Shown here: piece by piece, positions 7,570 through 16,191 of the stretch
How the letters are laid out: each line of letters starts with the position of its first letter
How positions within the stretch are numbered: the first letter of the stretch is position 1
Assembly (NCBI RefSeq): GCF_004114425.1
Contig: NZ_RDQF01000040.1
Location: 1-64,000 of the forward strand
Length of the DNA stretch: 64,000 bases
Reading direction: 5' to 3'
Origin: Bradyrhizobium vignae
GTDB lineage: Bacteria; Pseudomonadota; Alphaproteobacteria; Rhizobiales; Xanthobacteraceae
Program-made: the position numbers and the translations under genes
Notes under the pieces: generated by a model
The model's input: only the letters and a program-made list of their open reading frames with translations
The model's database searches: none
Told to the model about the DNA's origin: nothing

Positions 7570-8160
7570 CTACGCCTCCGGCCCTGTCCGCCCCGCATAG
7601 AAGCGCTGGATCACGAGCCCGCCGAACGCAATGAACCACACAAAGGGGGCGACCTGGGGCGCGAACGCCGCAACGATCGTGCCCGGGATGAACACCAGAA
7701 GTGGAAACAGCGAGGCCATGATCTCGTGGCGCCAGCCGCCCAGGATCGTCCACCACATCCAGGCGTTGAGGCCGGCAATCGCGGTCAGATGCAAGCCGTA
7801 GAGCACGGCGACGGCGCTGCTCATGGCGTAATTGGTATAGAGGCCGTTGGTCACCGGCAGCAGCACGATCGAGAGCAGGAAAAACAGATTGAGGATCACC
7901 ATGCCGCGGCTGCCGACCGGCTGGCGCGCCAGCCGGCGGTGATGACTGATCCAGAACACGCCAGCGATGATGAAGCTGAGCGCGAAGCCGGCGAGCTTGC
8001 CGGAATAGACATGGGCAAGATCGCTCCAGCCGGGAGCGCTGGTGAACACCGCAGCCTTGGGCAGGTCGTAGGCGAGCAGCGTCATGGCGACACCGAAGAT
8101 GGTGTTGCTGAGCGATTCCAGCCGCCGCATCTCGAACTGGTCGGGCTTGAGCTCGGTCAT
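7570..8160 (-). CDS. TMEM175-like (DUF1211) membrane protein, possible potassium channel
   Basis: A 196-residue inner-membrane protein with about five to six hydrophobic helices. The family hallmark in helix 1, R--SLSNTIFGVAMTLLAYDL (residues 13-33), corresponds to the R-F/L-S-D/N motif of TMEM175-like channels. FWISHHRRLARQ after helix 3 is also typical. Bacterial members conduct potassium as dimers or tetramers; that function is known for the family and inferred here. It is convergent with the DGPF gene and transcribed away from the helicase gene. Confidence 0.85.
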   Translation of the reverse strand: MTELKPDQFEMRRLESLSNTIFGVAMTLLAYDLPKAAVFTSAPGWSDLAHVYSGKLAGFALSFIIAGVFWISHHRRLARQPVGSRGMVILNLFFLLSIVLLPVTNGLYTNYAMSSAVAVLYGLHLTAIAGLNAWMWWTILGGWRHEIMASLFPLLVFIPGTIVAAFAPQVAPFVWFIAFGGLVIQRFYAGRTGPEA

Positions 8161-8288
8161 AGCGGACGCGTTTCTCGGGCTGGAACTCGGGGCCGCCCCT
8201 TCCCCCTAAATCCTAAACCCGGTTTCGTCCAGCCGCATTGCGATTCGCACCGGGATCGCCGACTCTCATCCTTTCACCGGGGCGATTC

Positions 8289-10346
8289 GTGGCGACATAT
8301 CTGGACACGCTCAATGCGGAGCAGCGCCGCGCCGTCGAGCATGGCGTGGCTGAAGGCGCGACCGTGGGCGCCCCCCTGCTCGTCATCGCCGGCGCCGGCT
8401 CCGGGAAGACCAACACGCTGGCCCACCGCGTTGCGCATCTGATCGTCGCAGGCAGCGATCCCCGCCGCATCCTGCTGATGACATTTTCCCGCCGCGCGGC
8501 GGCGGAGATGGCCGGCCGCGTCGAGCGTATCGCCCGCAAGGTGCTGGGTGAGAACAACGCCGCGATCATGCGCGATGCGCTCACCTGGGCCGGCACCTTC
8601 CACGGCATCGGCGCGCGGCTCCTGCGCGAATATGCCGAGCGGATCGGCGTCGATCCCGCCTTCACCATCCATGACCGCGAGGACTCTGCCGACCTGATGA
8701 ACCTGGTGCGGCACGAGCGCGGGCTGTCGAAGACCGAGAGCCGCTTTCCCGCCAAGGGCACCTGCCTGTCGATCTATTCCCGCTGCGTCAATGCCGAGAT
8801 GGAAATCGAGAAGGTGCTCGGCCAGCACTATCCCTGGTGCGCGGGCTGGGCCGCCGAGCTGAAGGGCTTGTTTGCCGCTTATGTCGAGGCCAAGCAGGCC
8901 CAGCACGTGCTCGATTACGACGACCTCCTGCTCTACTGGTCGCAGATGATGAGCGATGCGCTGATTGCGGAAGAGATCGGCGGGCGCTTCGATCACGTGC
9001 TGGTCGACGAATATCAGGACACCAACCGCCTGCAATCCTCGATCCTCTTGGCGCTGAAGCCCGACGGGCGCGGCCTCACCGTCGTCGGCGACGACGCGCA
9101 GTCGATCTATTCGTTCCGCGCCGCCACCGTGCGCAACATCCTGGAGTTCCCGCAGAGCTTCTCGCCACGCGCGGAGATGATCACGCTCGACCGCAATTAC
9201 CGCTCGACACAAGCGGTGCTGTCAGCGGCGAACGGCGTCATCGGCCTGGCGCGTGAGCGCTTCACCAAGAATCTCTGGACCGACCGCATTTCGGGTCAGA
9301 AGCCGCAGCTCGTCACCGTGCACGACGAGGCCGATCAGGCGCGCTACATCGTCGAGGCGGTGCTGGCGAACCGCGAGCAAGGCGCGCTGCTCAAGCACCA
9401 GGCGGTGCTGTTCCGCACCTCGTCGCATTCGGGCCCGCTGGAGATCGAGCTGACCCGCCGCAACATCCCGTTCGTCAAGTTCGGCGGGCTGAAATTCCTC
9501 GACGCCGCCCATGTCAAGGACGTGCTGGCGCTGTTGCGCTTCGCCGAAAACCCGCGCGACCGCGTCGCCGGCTTTCGCCTCCTGCATCTGTTGCCGGGCA
9601 TCGGCCCCGCGACGGCGCAGCGCGTGCTCGACCAGATGGCGGAGAGCACCGACCCGCTTGCCGCGCTCGGCCGGCTCCCGGTGCCGGCGCGCACCGGCCC
9701 CGACTGGACCGACTTCGTCCGCACCGTCGAAAACCTGCGCTATTCGGAATGGCCTGCCGATCTCGAACGCGTGCGGCTCTGGTACGAGCCGCATCTCGAT
9801 CGCATCCACGAGGATGCCGAGACGCGCCGCGCCGACCTGATGCAGCTCGAGCAGATCGCCGGCGGCTATGCCTCGCGCGAGAAGTTTTTGACCGAACTCA
9901 CGCTGGATCCGCCCGATGCGACCAGCGACAAATCCGGACCGCCCCTGCGCGACGAGGATTATCTGATCCTCTCCACCATCCATTCCGCCAAGGGCCAGGA
10001 GTGGAAATCGGTGTTCGTGCTCAACGTCGTCGACGGCTGCATGCCCTCCGATCTCGGTGCCGGCACCAGCGCCGAGCTCGAGGAGGAACGCCGCCTGCTC
10101 TATGTCGCGATGACGCGCGCCAAGGACGATCTCCACCTCGTGGTGCCGCAACGCTTCTTCGTCCACGGCCAGGCCGCCAAGGGCGACCGCCACGTCTACG
10201 CCTCGCGCACCCGCTTCATCCCGGAGCAGCTGGTCTATCTGTTCGAGCGCACCGCCTGGCCGAAAGCCGCGGCGGGCGCAGCGCGCACTGCCGCGCAGGG
10301 GCCGAAGATCGACATCGGGGCGAAGATGCGGGGGATGTGGCGGTAG
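8289..10346 (+). CDS. UvrD/Rep-family ATP-dependent DNA helicase
   Basis: A superfamily 1A 3'-5' helicase of 685 residues, close to Rep/PcrA/UvrD size. All motifs are present in order: GAGSGKTNTL (Walker A), TFSRRAAAEM, VDEYQDTNRLQ (Walker B), GDDAQSIYSFRAA, LDRNYRS, STIHSAKGQEW and LLYVAMTRAKDDL. I took the GTG at 8289 because the only start further upstream is a TTG at 8238 without a ribosome site, and the conserved region begins YLDTLNAEQRRAV. It acts in the cytoplasm in repair or replication restart. It stands alone, not in an operon. Confidence 0.93.
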   Translation: MATYLDTLNAEQRRAVEHGVAEGATVGAPLLVIAGAGSGKTNTLAHRVAHLIVAGSDPRRILLMTFSRRAAAEMAGRVERIARKVLGENNAAIMRDALTWAGTFHGIGARLLREYAERIGVDPAFTIHDREDSADLMNLVRHERGLSKTESRFPAKGTCLSIYSRCVNAEMEIEKVLGQHYPWCAGWAAELKGLFAAYVEAKQAQHVLDYDDLLLYWSQMMSDALIAEEIGGRFDHVLVDEYQDTNRLQSSILLALKPDGRGLTVVGDDAQSIYSFRAATVRNILEFPQSFSPRAEMITLDRNYRSTQAVLSAANGVIGLARERFTKNLWTDRISGQKPQLVTVHDEADQARYIVEAVLANREQGALLKHQAVLFRTSSHSGPLEIELTRRNIPFVKFGGLKFLDAAHVKDVLALLRFAENPRDRVAGFRLLHLLPGIGPATAQRVLDQMAESTDPLAALGRLPVPARTGPDWTDFVRTVENLRYSEWPADLERVRLWYEPHLDRIHEDAETRRADLMQLEQIAGGYASREKFLTELTLDPPDATSDKSGPPLRDEDYLILSTIHSAKGQEWKSVFVLNVVDGCMPSDLGAGTSAELEEERRLLYVAMTRAKDDLHLVVPQRFFVHGQAAKGDRHVYASRTRFIPEQLVYLFERTAWPKAAAGAARTAAQGPKIDIGAKMRGMWR

Positions 10347-10364
10347 TTGGCGTCTTGTTGTGAC

Positions 10365-10408
10365 GCGTTTTCTTTACGCGAACCGGTATCCACTTCGCTC
10401 GAAAACGC
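10365..10408. repeat. Rhizobial palindromic repeat next to the IS target
   Basis: GCGTTTTC at 10365-10372 and GAAAACGC at 10401-10408 form an inverted repeat around a core with ACGCGAACCGGTATCCACTT. It resembles dispersed intergenic repeats common in Bradyrhizobium. Before IS insertion it lay a few bases downstream of the amidohydrolase stop codon. Confidence 0.55.
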
Positions 10409-10409
10409 T

Positions 10410-10724
10410 TTAGCAGGCTGTTGAAGAAGTAGCCAATCGGCGGGCGATGAAGGGAATGTCGTCGCCGCCTTCGAGGCATATCTCACCTTCAAGCGAGCCA
10501 TCGGCGAGCTCTTCTGCCCAACCACGGCCTCTTGCGGGCTCCATCTCGTCGCTGCCGTCCCACGTGAACTCCACGGCATCGCCTTCGCAGCGGCCATATA
10601 TTGCCCCCGTGAGGCAATCCAGGGCGAACTCGCCGCCTTCGGCTGCGAACAGGATGTAAGAACCCGCCCCGGCCATGTCGTGATCGGGCGTTTCCACCAC
10701 ACGCCATTTGCCCCGCACGCTCAT
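10410..10724 (-). CDS. IS passenger protein, coupled to the transposase; stop codon supplied by the target site
   Basis: A 104-residue acidic protein, MSVRGKWRVVE at the N terminus, with repeated G/E/D-rich strands (SYILFAAEGGEF, EFTWDGSDEMEP, GSLEGEICLEGGDD). It looks like a small beta-rich globular protein; I know the family only as conserved and uncharacterised. Its ATG overlaps the transposase stop (ATGA, 10721-10724), implying coupled translation. The last codons lie in the inverted repeat. The final Cys codon is completed by the flanking target duplication, and the TAA stop lies wholly in it. An antitoxin-like, regulatory or transposition-helper role is possible but not shown. Confidence 0.75.
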   Translation of the reverse strand: MSVRGKWRVVETPDHDMAGAGSYILFAAEGGEFALDCLTGAIYGRCEGDAVEFTWDGSDEMEPARGRGWAEELADGSLEGEICLEGGDDIPFIARRLATSSTAC

Positions 10725-11899
10725 GGCTGCACCACCAGCAGCTTGGGCAGACGGATCAGATTGTAGGCCGCGAGCGCCAACGTAAAGGCGGCGTCCACGC
10801 GCTCGCGCCCCCGTAGCTTCACCTTGGCCAGACCGGCGGAACTCTTGATCCACCCGAACACCTCCTCAATCCGTTTGCGGCAGCGTTGGCTAATCTCGTA
10901 TCCGGCGTGGCGGGTGGTGCGGGCGTCGACCGCCGTCCTGCGCGGGGTACCGGTCTTGCTGAGGTGTCCGTCGATCGCGATGTGCGGCGTTACCGATCGT
11001 TCTCTCAAGTCGTGGACGAACTGCGTGACGTCATAGGCCTTGTCCGCGCCGAGCGTGATCCGCCGGCCTGTGCGATCACGCCGATCGATCAACGCCAGCG
11101 CAGTCTCTCGTTCGGCCGTGCCGGTGGCCTGGCTGACGGCACCGCCGACCGCCAGACCATGGCGGTTCTCCATCAGAGCATGCCCCATGTAACAGAGCTT
11201 GGCCGGCCGCCCATCCCCCTTCTTGTAGAGCCGAGCCTCCGGGTCGGTCGTACTTTGGTGCGTCTCGTTTGAACGCTTCTCCTTGTGGAAGCTACGCTCA
11301 GCGTTGCGTCCCGGACCCTCGCTGTCGTTGTCGTCTCCGTCCTTTCTGCGGAAGCTCTTGATCGAAGCCCACGCCTCAATCAGCGTGCCGTCGACCGAGA
11401 AGTGATCGCTCGACAACAGCCGCTTCACCTTCGGCTGAGCCAGCACCGCCGAAAGGAACTTGACGGCGATCTCACCCTCTAACAGCCGGTCGCGATTCTT
11501 GGAGAAGGTCGAGTGGTCCCACACCGGATCGTCCACGCCCAGACCGACAAACCAGCGGAATAGCAGGTCAAATTCCAGCCGCTCCATCAATTGTCGTTCC
11601 GAGCGAATGCCGTAGAAGGCCTGCAGCAGCATCGCCCGAAGCAGCCTCTCCGGTGCAATCGAGGGCCGGCCAAAGTCCGTGTAAAGCCCCGCAAACGCCT
11701 TCGATAGATCGCCCAGCGCAGCGTTCACAATCTCCCGGATCGTCCGTAAGGGATGGTCCGGACGAACCCGCGCTTCAAGATCCACATAACTGAACAGCGA
11801 TCCAGACCGCTCGTCCGATCCTCGCATCCCGGCCTCCCGTTCAATCATCGAGAGAATCACGTCCAATTCCGTCCCGCCAGAGACTTCTTCAACAGCCTG
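10414..11899 (-). mobile_element. IS5-family insertion sequence with passenger gene
   Basis: A complete 1486-bp element. The ends are perfect 17-base inverted repeats CAGGCTGTTGAAGAAGT (10414-10430 and, inverted, 11883-11899). A 4-bp target duplication TTAG flanks it (10410-10413 and 11900-11903) and fits the YTAR target of IS5-type elements. It encodes a DDE transposase and a second, overlapping ORF. It is inserted in the stop codon of the amidohydrolase gene without changing that protein, because the duplication restores the stop. Intact ends and genes suggest a recent, possibly still active insertion. Confidence 0.93.
10721..11827 (-). CDS. IS5-family transposase (DDE)
   Basis: A transposase of 368 residues from the ATG at 11827, which follows a strong GGGAGG site. 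Upstream in-frame starts at 11848 (ATG) and 11866 (TTG) lack one. The N-terminal DUF772-type region has HPLRTIREIVNAAL and AMLLQAFYGIRSERQLMERL. The catalytic triad is Asp about 146 in SVDGTLIEAW, Asp about 262 in GADKAYD and Glu about 321 in RKRIEEVFGW. It cuts and moves the IS by the inverted repeats at 10414 and 11899. The frame is intact. Confidence 0.93.
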   Translation of the reverse strand: MRGSDERSGSLFSYVDLEARVRPDHPLRTIREIVNAALGDLSKAFAGLYTDFGRPSIAPERLLRAMLLQAFYGIRSERQLMERLEFDLLFRWFVGLGVDDPVWDHSTFSKNRDRLLEGEIAVKFLSAVLAQPKVKRLLSSDHFSVDGTLIEAWASIKSFRRKDGDDNDSEGPGRNAERSFHKEKRSNETHQSTTDPEARLYKKGDGRPAKLCYMGHALMENRHGLAVGGAVSQATGTAERETALALIDRRDRTGRRITLGADKAYDVTQFVHDLRERSVTPHIAIDGHLSKTGTPRRTAVDARTTRHAGYEISQRCRKRIEEVFGWIKSSAGLAKVKLRGRERVDAAFTLALAAYNLIRLPKLLVVQP

Positions 11900-13147
11900 T
11901 TAGGCTTTCAGCCTGTCGAACTGGACCTTCCCCGCCTTCACCACTAGCGGGATATGCTCGCCCTGACCGAGCAGGCAGGCGACATCGCGCAGCGGATTGC
12001 CGTCGACCACCAGCAGGTCCGCGATAGCCTCCGGCATGATGCGACCGAGCTTGCTCTCCATGCCGAGCACCTCGGCACCGATCACCGTCGCGCTGGCGAT
12101 GACGGCGCGCGGGCCGAGGATTTCGGCGCGAATGCGGAATTCATCGCTCTGCAGGCGTTGCGACGGCCCGAGCAAATCGCTGCCGAAGCCCATCTTCACG
12201 CCGGCGTCGCGATAGATCGCGAGCGAGCGCAGGCCGGCGTCGCGGACATCGGCGATCTTGGCCACGCTCTCGGGTGGCAGGCCGTATTGGGCGCCCTCGT
12301 TGGCGAGCGCCTCATAGGTGACGAGCGTCGGCACCACATAGGCCCCCTGTTCGGCCATCAGGCGCGCGGTCGGCGCATCGACCAAATTGCCGTGTTCGAT
12401 GGTGCGCACGCCGCAGCGCACCGCGCGCTCGATCGCGGCAGCGGTATAGGCGTGGGCGAGCACATAGGTCTGTCGCCCGCGTGCCTCCTCGACGATGGCG
12501 CGGATCTCGTCCTCGGAGTAACCAAAGGCGCCAACCGGATCGGTCGGCGACGCCACCCCGCCGGAGGCCATGATCTTGATCTGGTCGGCCCCCATCTGGA
12601 GCTCTTCGCGCGCGGCCTTGCGTACGCCGTCGACGCCGTCGGCCACGCGCGCCAGCGCGCCGACCCGCACGCAGCAGGGACAGGGCGCGTCACTCGCAAG
12701 GTAATCCGAGCGTGCCCGCATGTCGCCGTGGCCGCCGGTCTGGCTGAGCGCGCGACCGGAGACGAACAGCCGCGGTCCATCGGTCAGGCCGGTCTCGATC
12801 GCCTGCTTCAGCGCGTGGCCGGCGCCGCCTGCGTCGCGAACCGTGGTGAAGCCACGCCGCAGCATGCCGCGCAAGAGCAGCGTCGAGCGCAGCGTCACCA
12901 GCACGTTCGGCATGTGCACCTGTTGCGCCAGATTGAGCTCGACCGCGATCGCGTGAACATGCAGATCGATCAGCCCGGGCATCAGCGTCTTGCCGTTCAA
13001 ATCGATGGTGCGATCGGCGGTGGCCTGGATCGGCCGGTCGGAGATCTCCCTGATCAGATTGTCCTCGACCAGCACATGATGCCCCTCCAGCAAGTCCGGC
13101 TGGAGCGGATCGAGCAGTGCGGCGTTCTTGAAGAGGATGCTTGTCAT
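11900..13147 (-). CDS. Metal-dependent amidohydrolase family protein
   Basis: A 415-residue amidohydrolase-superfamily enzyme of the imidazolonepropionase/Xaa-Pro dipeptidase-like group. The metal site shows as LIDLHVHA (HxH about residues 62-64), a lysine in QIKIMASGG, His in LAHAYT and IEHGN, and Asp in GSDLLGP. I use the ATG at 13147 because the beta-strand start ILFKNAALLDP follows directly; the frame is open to 13231. It lies 13 bases after the GAF-domain gene, in an operon with it and the MFS transporter, suggesting uptake and hydrolysis of a cyclic amide or N-acyl compound. The IS sits exactly at its stop codon. Confidence 0.88.
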   Translation of the reverse strand: MTSILFKNAALLDPLQPDLLEGHHVLVEDNLIREISDRPIQATADRTIDLNGKTLMPGLIDLHVHAIAVELNLAQQVHMPNVLVTLRSTLLLRGMLRRGFTTVRDAGGAGHALKQAIETGLTDGPRLFVSGRALSQTGGHGDMRARSDYLASDAPCPCCVRVGALARVADGVDGVRKAAREELQMGADQIKIMASGGVASPTDPVGAFGYSEDEIRAIVEEARGRQTYVLAHAYTAAAIERAVRCGVRTIEHGNLVDAPTARLMAEQGAYVVPTLVTYEALANEGAQYGLPPESVAKIADVRDAGLRSLAIYRDAGVKMGFGSDLLGPSQRLQSDEFRIRAEILGPRAVIASATVIGAEVLGMESKLGRIMPEAIADLLVVDGNPLRDVACLLGQGEHIPLVVKAGKVQFDRLKA

Positions 13148-13160
13148 CGCGACGGTCCTG

Positions 13161-13664
13161 TCAGAGATCGGCCGGCGAGAGCAGTGCCGGCAAGGTAAGC
13201 TGGGCAAAGGGAAGGCACGCAGCGACGTCATCCTCGCCGTACCAGCCCGCCTCGTGAAGCAGATTGAGCGAGCCGAGCGTGCGACCGCGCCAGCGCACGG
13301 GCATGTTGAGCACGCTCTCGCAGCCGAGCGAAGCGATCAGCTCATGATCGGAGAAGACGGTGCGCAGATCGTCATGGGTACGGCCGATATAGGCTTCGCC
13401 GCGATCGAGCACGGCCTCGGTCCACGGTCCGGGCGTGAGCCGCTTGCGTCCACCGGTCGGGTACGGGCCCGGGAGATTGGAATAGACCCGCGCCGCTTCG
13501 CCGGTGCTGCCGTCATAGGTGAGGATCGTGAACAGCTTGTGCCCGATCGCCGACTTCACGGCCTGGTCCAGCGCCACGTACAGCGCATCCGGCTGATCCA
13601 TCCTGCCCTGCGCCGCCGCGACGGCGCAGAGCCAGGGATCGGCCTTCAGTTTCGTCCGCGTCAT
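13161..13664 (-). CDS. GAF-domain protein
   Basis: A 167-residue single-domain protein. After an N-terminal helix comes the GAF pattern: AIGHKLFTILTYD, SNLPGPYPTGGRKRL, LGCESVLNMPVRWRGRTLGSL and a final helix. It shares an ATGA overlap (13661-13664) with the upstream MFS gene. Single GAF proteins of this kind occur beside amidohydrolases and transporters in catabolic clusters and may bind the substrate. No output domain is present, so a sensor role would need a partner. Confidence 0.8.
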   Translation of the reverse strand: MTRTKLKADPWLCAVAAAQGRMDQPDALYVALDQAVKSAIGHKLFTILTYDGSTGEAARVYSNLPGPYPTGGRKRLTPGPWTEAVLDRGEAYIGRTHDDLRTVFSDHELIASLGCESVLNMPVRWRGRTLGSLNLLHEAGWYGEDDVAACLPFAQLTLPALLSPADL

Positions 13665-15019
13665 GCGACTTCGCCCGCCGCAATCTCCTCCAGCGAGCGA
13701 CCGCGCGTCGGCACGCCCATCAGCACGACGGTGACAGCCCCGAGCAGCAGCACGGTGGTGGTGACGCCGAACACGCCGGCAAAGCCGAAGGTCGGATAGA
13801 GATAGCCGACCAGGATCGGCGAGACGATCGCGCCGATGCGGCCGATTGCGGAAGCGAGCCCGGCACCCGTGGTCCTGACCGGGGTCGGGAAGACTTCCGC
13901 GGTATAGGCATAGACGCCCGCATAAGTGCCGTTCATGAACAGCGACAGGAAGATTCCCGCCGCCATGATCTGCTGGTCGCTCTGCGCGAAGGCGAGCCCG
14001 AGCGCGCTGGCGCCGCCGAGCACCATGTAGGTCGCGATCGTCGCCTGCCGGCCAATGCGCTCGTTGAAATACGCCGCGCTGAAATAGCCGGGAATCTGCG
14101 CGCAATAGATCGCGATTGAATAGGCGAAGCTCTTGGTGATGCTCATGCCGTTCTGAACCAGGAGACCGGGGATCCAGACGAAGAAGGAATAATAGCTGAA
14201 GGTGATCGCCAGCCACATGATCCAGGTCATGATGGTGATGCGCGCCTGCCGGCCCGTCAGAAGCGCGGCGAAATTGGCGAGCAGAGTCCCGCCTGTCCCC
14301 GCCGGCGCTGTTGCTTCCACCACCGGCTGCGGCAGGACATGACCCTCGCGCGCAAAGCCCGCCTCGATCCGGTCCAGCAGGGCCTCCGCTTCCTTGCCCC
14401 TGCCCCGGCTTTCGAGCCAGCGCGGCGATTCCGGCAGCGACTTGCGCCACCACAGCAGCATGACGACCGGCACCGCGGTGATCACCAGTACGATACGCCA
14501 GCCGTTGTCGGAGGTGGGAACGATGAAGTAGCCGAGCAAGGCTGCGGCGACGAAACCGAAGGAGAAGAAGCCGGCCAGCGCGCCGGTGAAGCTGCCGCGA
14601 TAGCGGCGCGCAACGAACTCCGCGAGGTAAGGCGCGATGATCGCGCTCTCCGCCCCGGTGCCCATGCCGGCCACGACACGCGCGGCGAAGAAGGACGGCC
14701 ATGTGTCGACCACCGCGCTCACGATCGACGCCGCGCAATACAGCGCCAGCGCCGACATCATCACCGCACGTCGGCCGATCAAATCGCCCAGCGTGCCGGC
14801 CAGCAACGCGCCGAACAGGAAGCCGATGTAAGTGCTGCTGCCGAGCACGCCGATCTGCACGCTCGACAGATTCCACGCCGTGCGCAGCACCGGCAGGATG
14901 AAGGCCAGCACCGCCGCGTCCATCGCGTCGAACATGTAGCCGAGCCCGCCCATCAGCAGCAGATGCGTGTGGAAACGTGCGAACGGAAGGCGCTCGATGC
15001 GCGCCGATATCATCGACAT
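13661..15019 (-). CDS. MFS transporter (aromatic acid/sugar type)
   Basis: A 452-residue major facilitator with 12 predicted helices. It has the loop 2-3 signature LAGTLGDLIGRRAVMM and its half-repeat FNERIGRQATIATYM, a charged central loop (SLPESPRWLESRGRGKEAEALL, the sugar-porter PESPRWL motif) and a VFPTPVRTTGAGLASAIGRIG block near helix 10. It is first of an operon with the GAF and amidohydrolase genes and divergent from a LysR-type gene. It probably imports the substrate of the amidohydrolase. Confidence 0.9.
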   Translation of the reverse strand: MSMISARIERLPFARFHTHLLLMGGLGYMFDAMDAAVLAFILPVLRTAWNLSSVQIGVLGSSTYIGFLFGALLAGTLGDLIGRRAVMMSALALYCAASIVSAVVDTWPSFFAARVVAGMGTGAESAIIAPYLAEFVARRYRGSFTGALAGFFSFGFVAAALLGYFIVPTSDNGWRIVLVITAVPVVMLLWWRKSLPESPRWLESRGRGKEAEALLDRIEAGFAREGHVLPQPVVEATAPAGTGGTLLANFAALLTGRQARITIMTWIMWLAITFSYYSFFVWIPGLLVQNGMSITKSFAYSIAIYCAQIPGYFSAAYFNERIGRQATIATYMVLGGASALGLAFAQSDQQIMAAGIFLSLFMNGTYAGVYAYTAEVFPTPVRTTGAGLASAIGRIGAIVSPILVGYLYPTFGFAGVFGVTTTVLLLGAVTVVLMGVPTRGRSLEEIAAGEVA

Positions 15020-15131
15020 GAAAGTCCCCCTCCGATGTCACGGGCCCGGCGCGCCGCTCGGGAGGGAACCATAGACAAAGTGACATTATCGTCATAATTT
15101 ATAATCATGATCTGATATATCACTAAGGTGA

Positions 15132-16054
15132 ATGTCCTTGTCGTTCCGCGCGCTCGACCTCAACCTGCTGAAAGTCTTCGAGGCGCTAATGACCGAGGGC
15201 AGCGTCACGCGCGCCGCGAATGCGCTGCGGATGACCCAGCCCGCCGTCAGCAATGCGCTCGCGCGGCTGCGCGACGCGCTCGGCGATCCCCTGTTCGTGC
15301 GAGCCGGCACCGGTATCCGCCCGACCCAGCGCGCCGTAGTGCTGTGGGAGCCGATCGGCGAGGCACTGGAAAGCGTCCGTGGAGCGCTCGACGAGCAGGT
15401 GTTCGATCCCGCTCGCGCACAGACGGAATTCAGCCTGTCGATGTCGGACTACGTCTCCTCGCTGGTGATGCCGAACCTGCTCGACCATCTCGGCAGGGTT
15501 TCCCCAAAGTCGCGCGTCCACACTGTGCCCAATACCGTCGTCGAGATCGCCGACCAGCTCGAGGACAACAGAGTCGATTGCGTGCTCAGCGTCTATGTCA
15601 ACGAGGCGCAGCAGCCGGCTGCCATTCGCTCGCGCTCGCTGTGGACCGTCGACTATGCCTGCTTCATGAGGCGCGGCCATCCGCTTGCTGCCCAGAAACG
15701 GCTGAGCACGCGAACCTTCTGAACGCGGGACATGTCGACGTGAGCCTCGCGGGCAAGACCATGCCGTCTTACGACCTCTTCCTTGCCTCGCGGGGGCTGT
15801 CGCGCAACCTGGTCGCCACCGTCAATCACTACAGCGCCGCCTACGAGGTCGTGCGCCAGTCCGACCTGATCGCCGTGCTGCCGAGCGACCTGCGCTCGCA
15901 ATCGAGGCATGCGCCGTTCCTGCATGCGATGCCGCTGCCCCTCAAAGCGCCGCCGCGCATCGTCAGCCTGTTCTGGCACCAGCGCAACGACACCGTGCCG
16001 GCGCAGCGCTGGCTGCGCGAAACCCTGGTCGAGATGTTCGCCAGATCCGATTGA
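15132..16054 (+). pseudogene. LysR-type regulator split by a frameshift
   Basis: The first part (15132-15722) begins MSLSFRALDLNLLKVFEALM, has a complete winged helix (RAANALRMTQPAVSNALARLR) and half the ligand domain, then stops. The rest of the ligand domain, LNAGHVDVSLAGKTMPSY to LREMFARSD-like residues, continues in another frame from about 15719 to 16054. One added base near 15718 (TTC CTG instead of TTCTG) would restore a normal protein of about 307 residues. It is either a real inactivating deletion or a sequence error. It is divergent from the MFS/GAF/amidohydrolase operon it would regulate. Confidence 0.8.
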
Positions 16055-16191
16055 GCCCGCCGGTTCGATGAAGAACCGGAAACGATGGCTTTCCTGGAGC
16101 AGCATTGTCGAAGCGGTCTCCACCCCCTAGGTCCACCGGAATCATTCCCTCCCACACGACGGCGCCTTCGCGCCCCACAGAGACCTCATCG

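Noticed and set aside
8274..10193. Long minus-strand open frames (312 and 323 codons) opposite the helicase gene
   Set aside because: They are antisense shadows of a high-GC gene. The plus strand carries all SF1 helicase motifs; the minus frames have no domain and no ribosome sites.
13161..15095. One 644-codon minus-strand frame spanning the MFS and GAF genes
   Set aside because: Only its last 167 codons (the GAF protein) are real. The rest is an out-of-frame reading of the MFS gene, whose stop and the GAF start overlap as ATGA.
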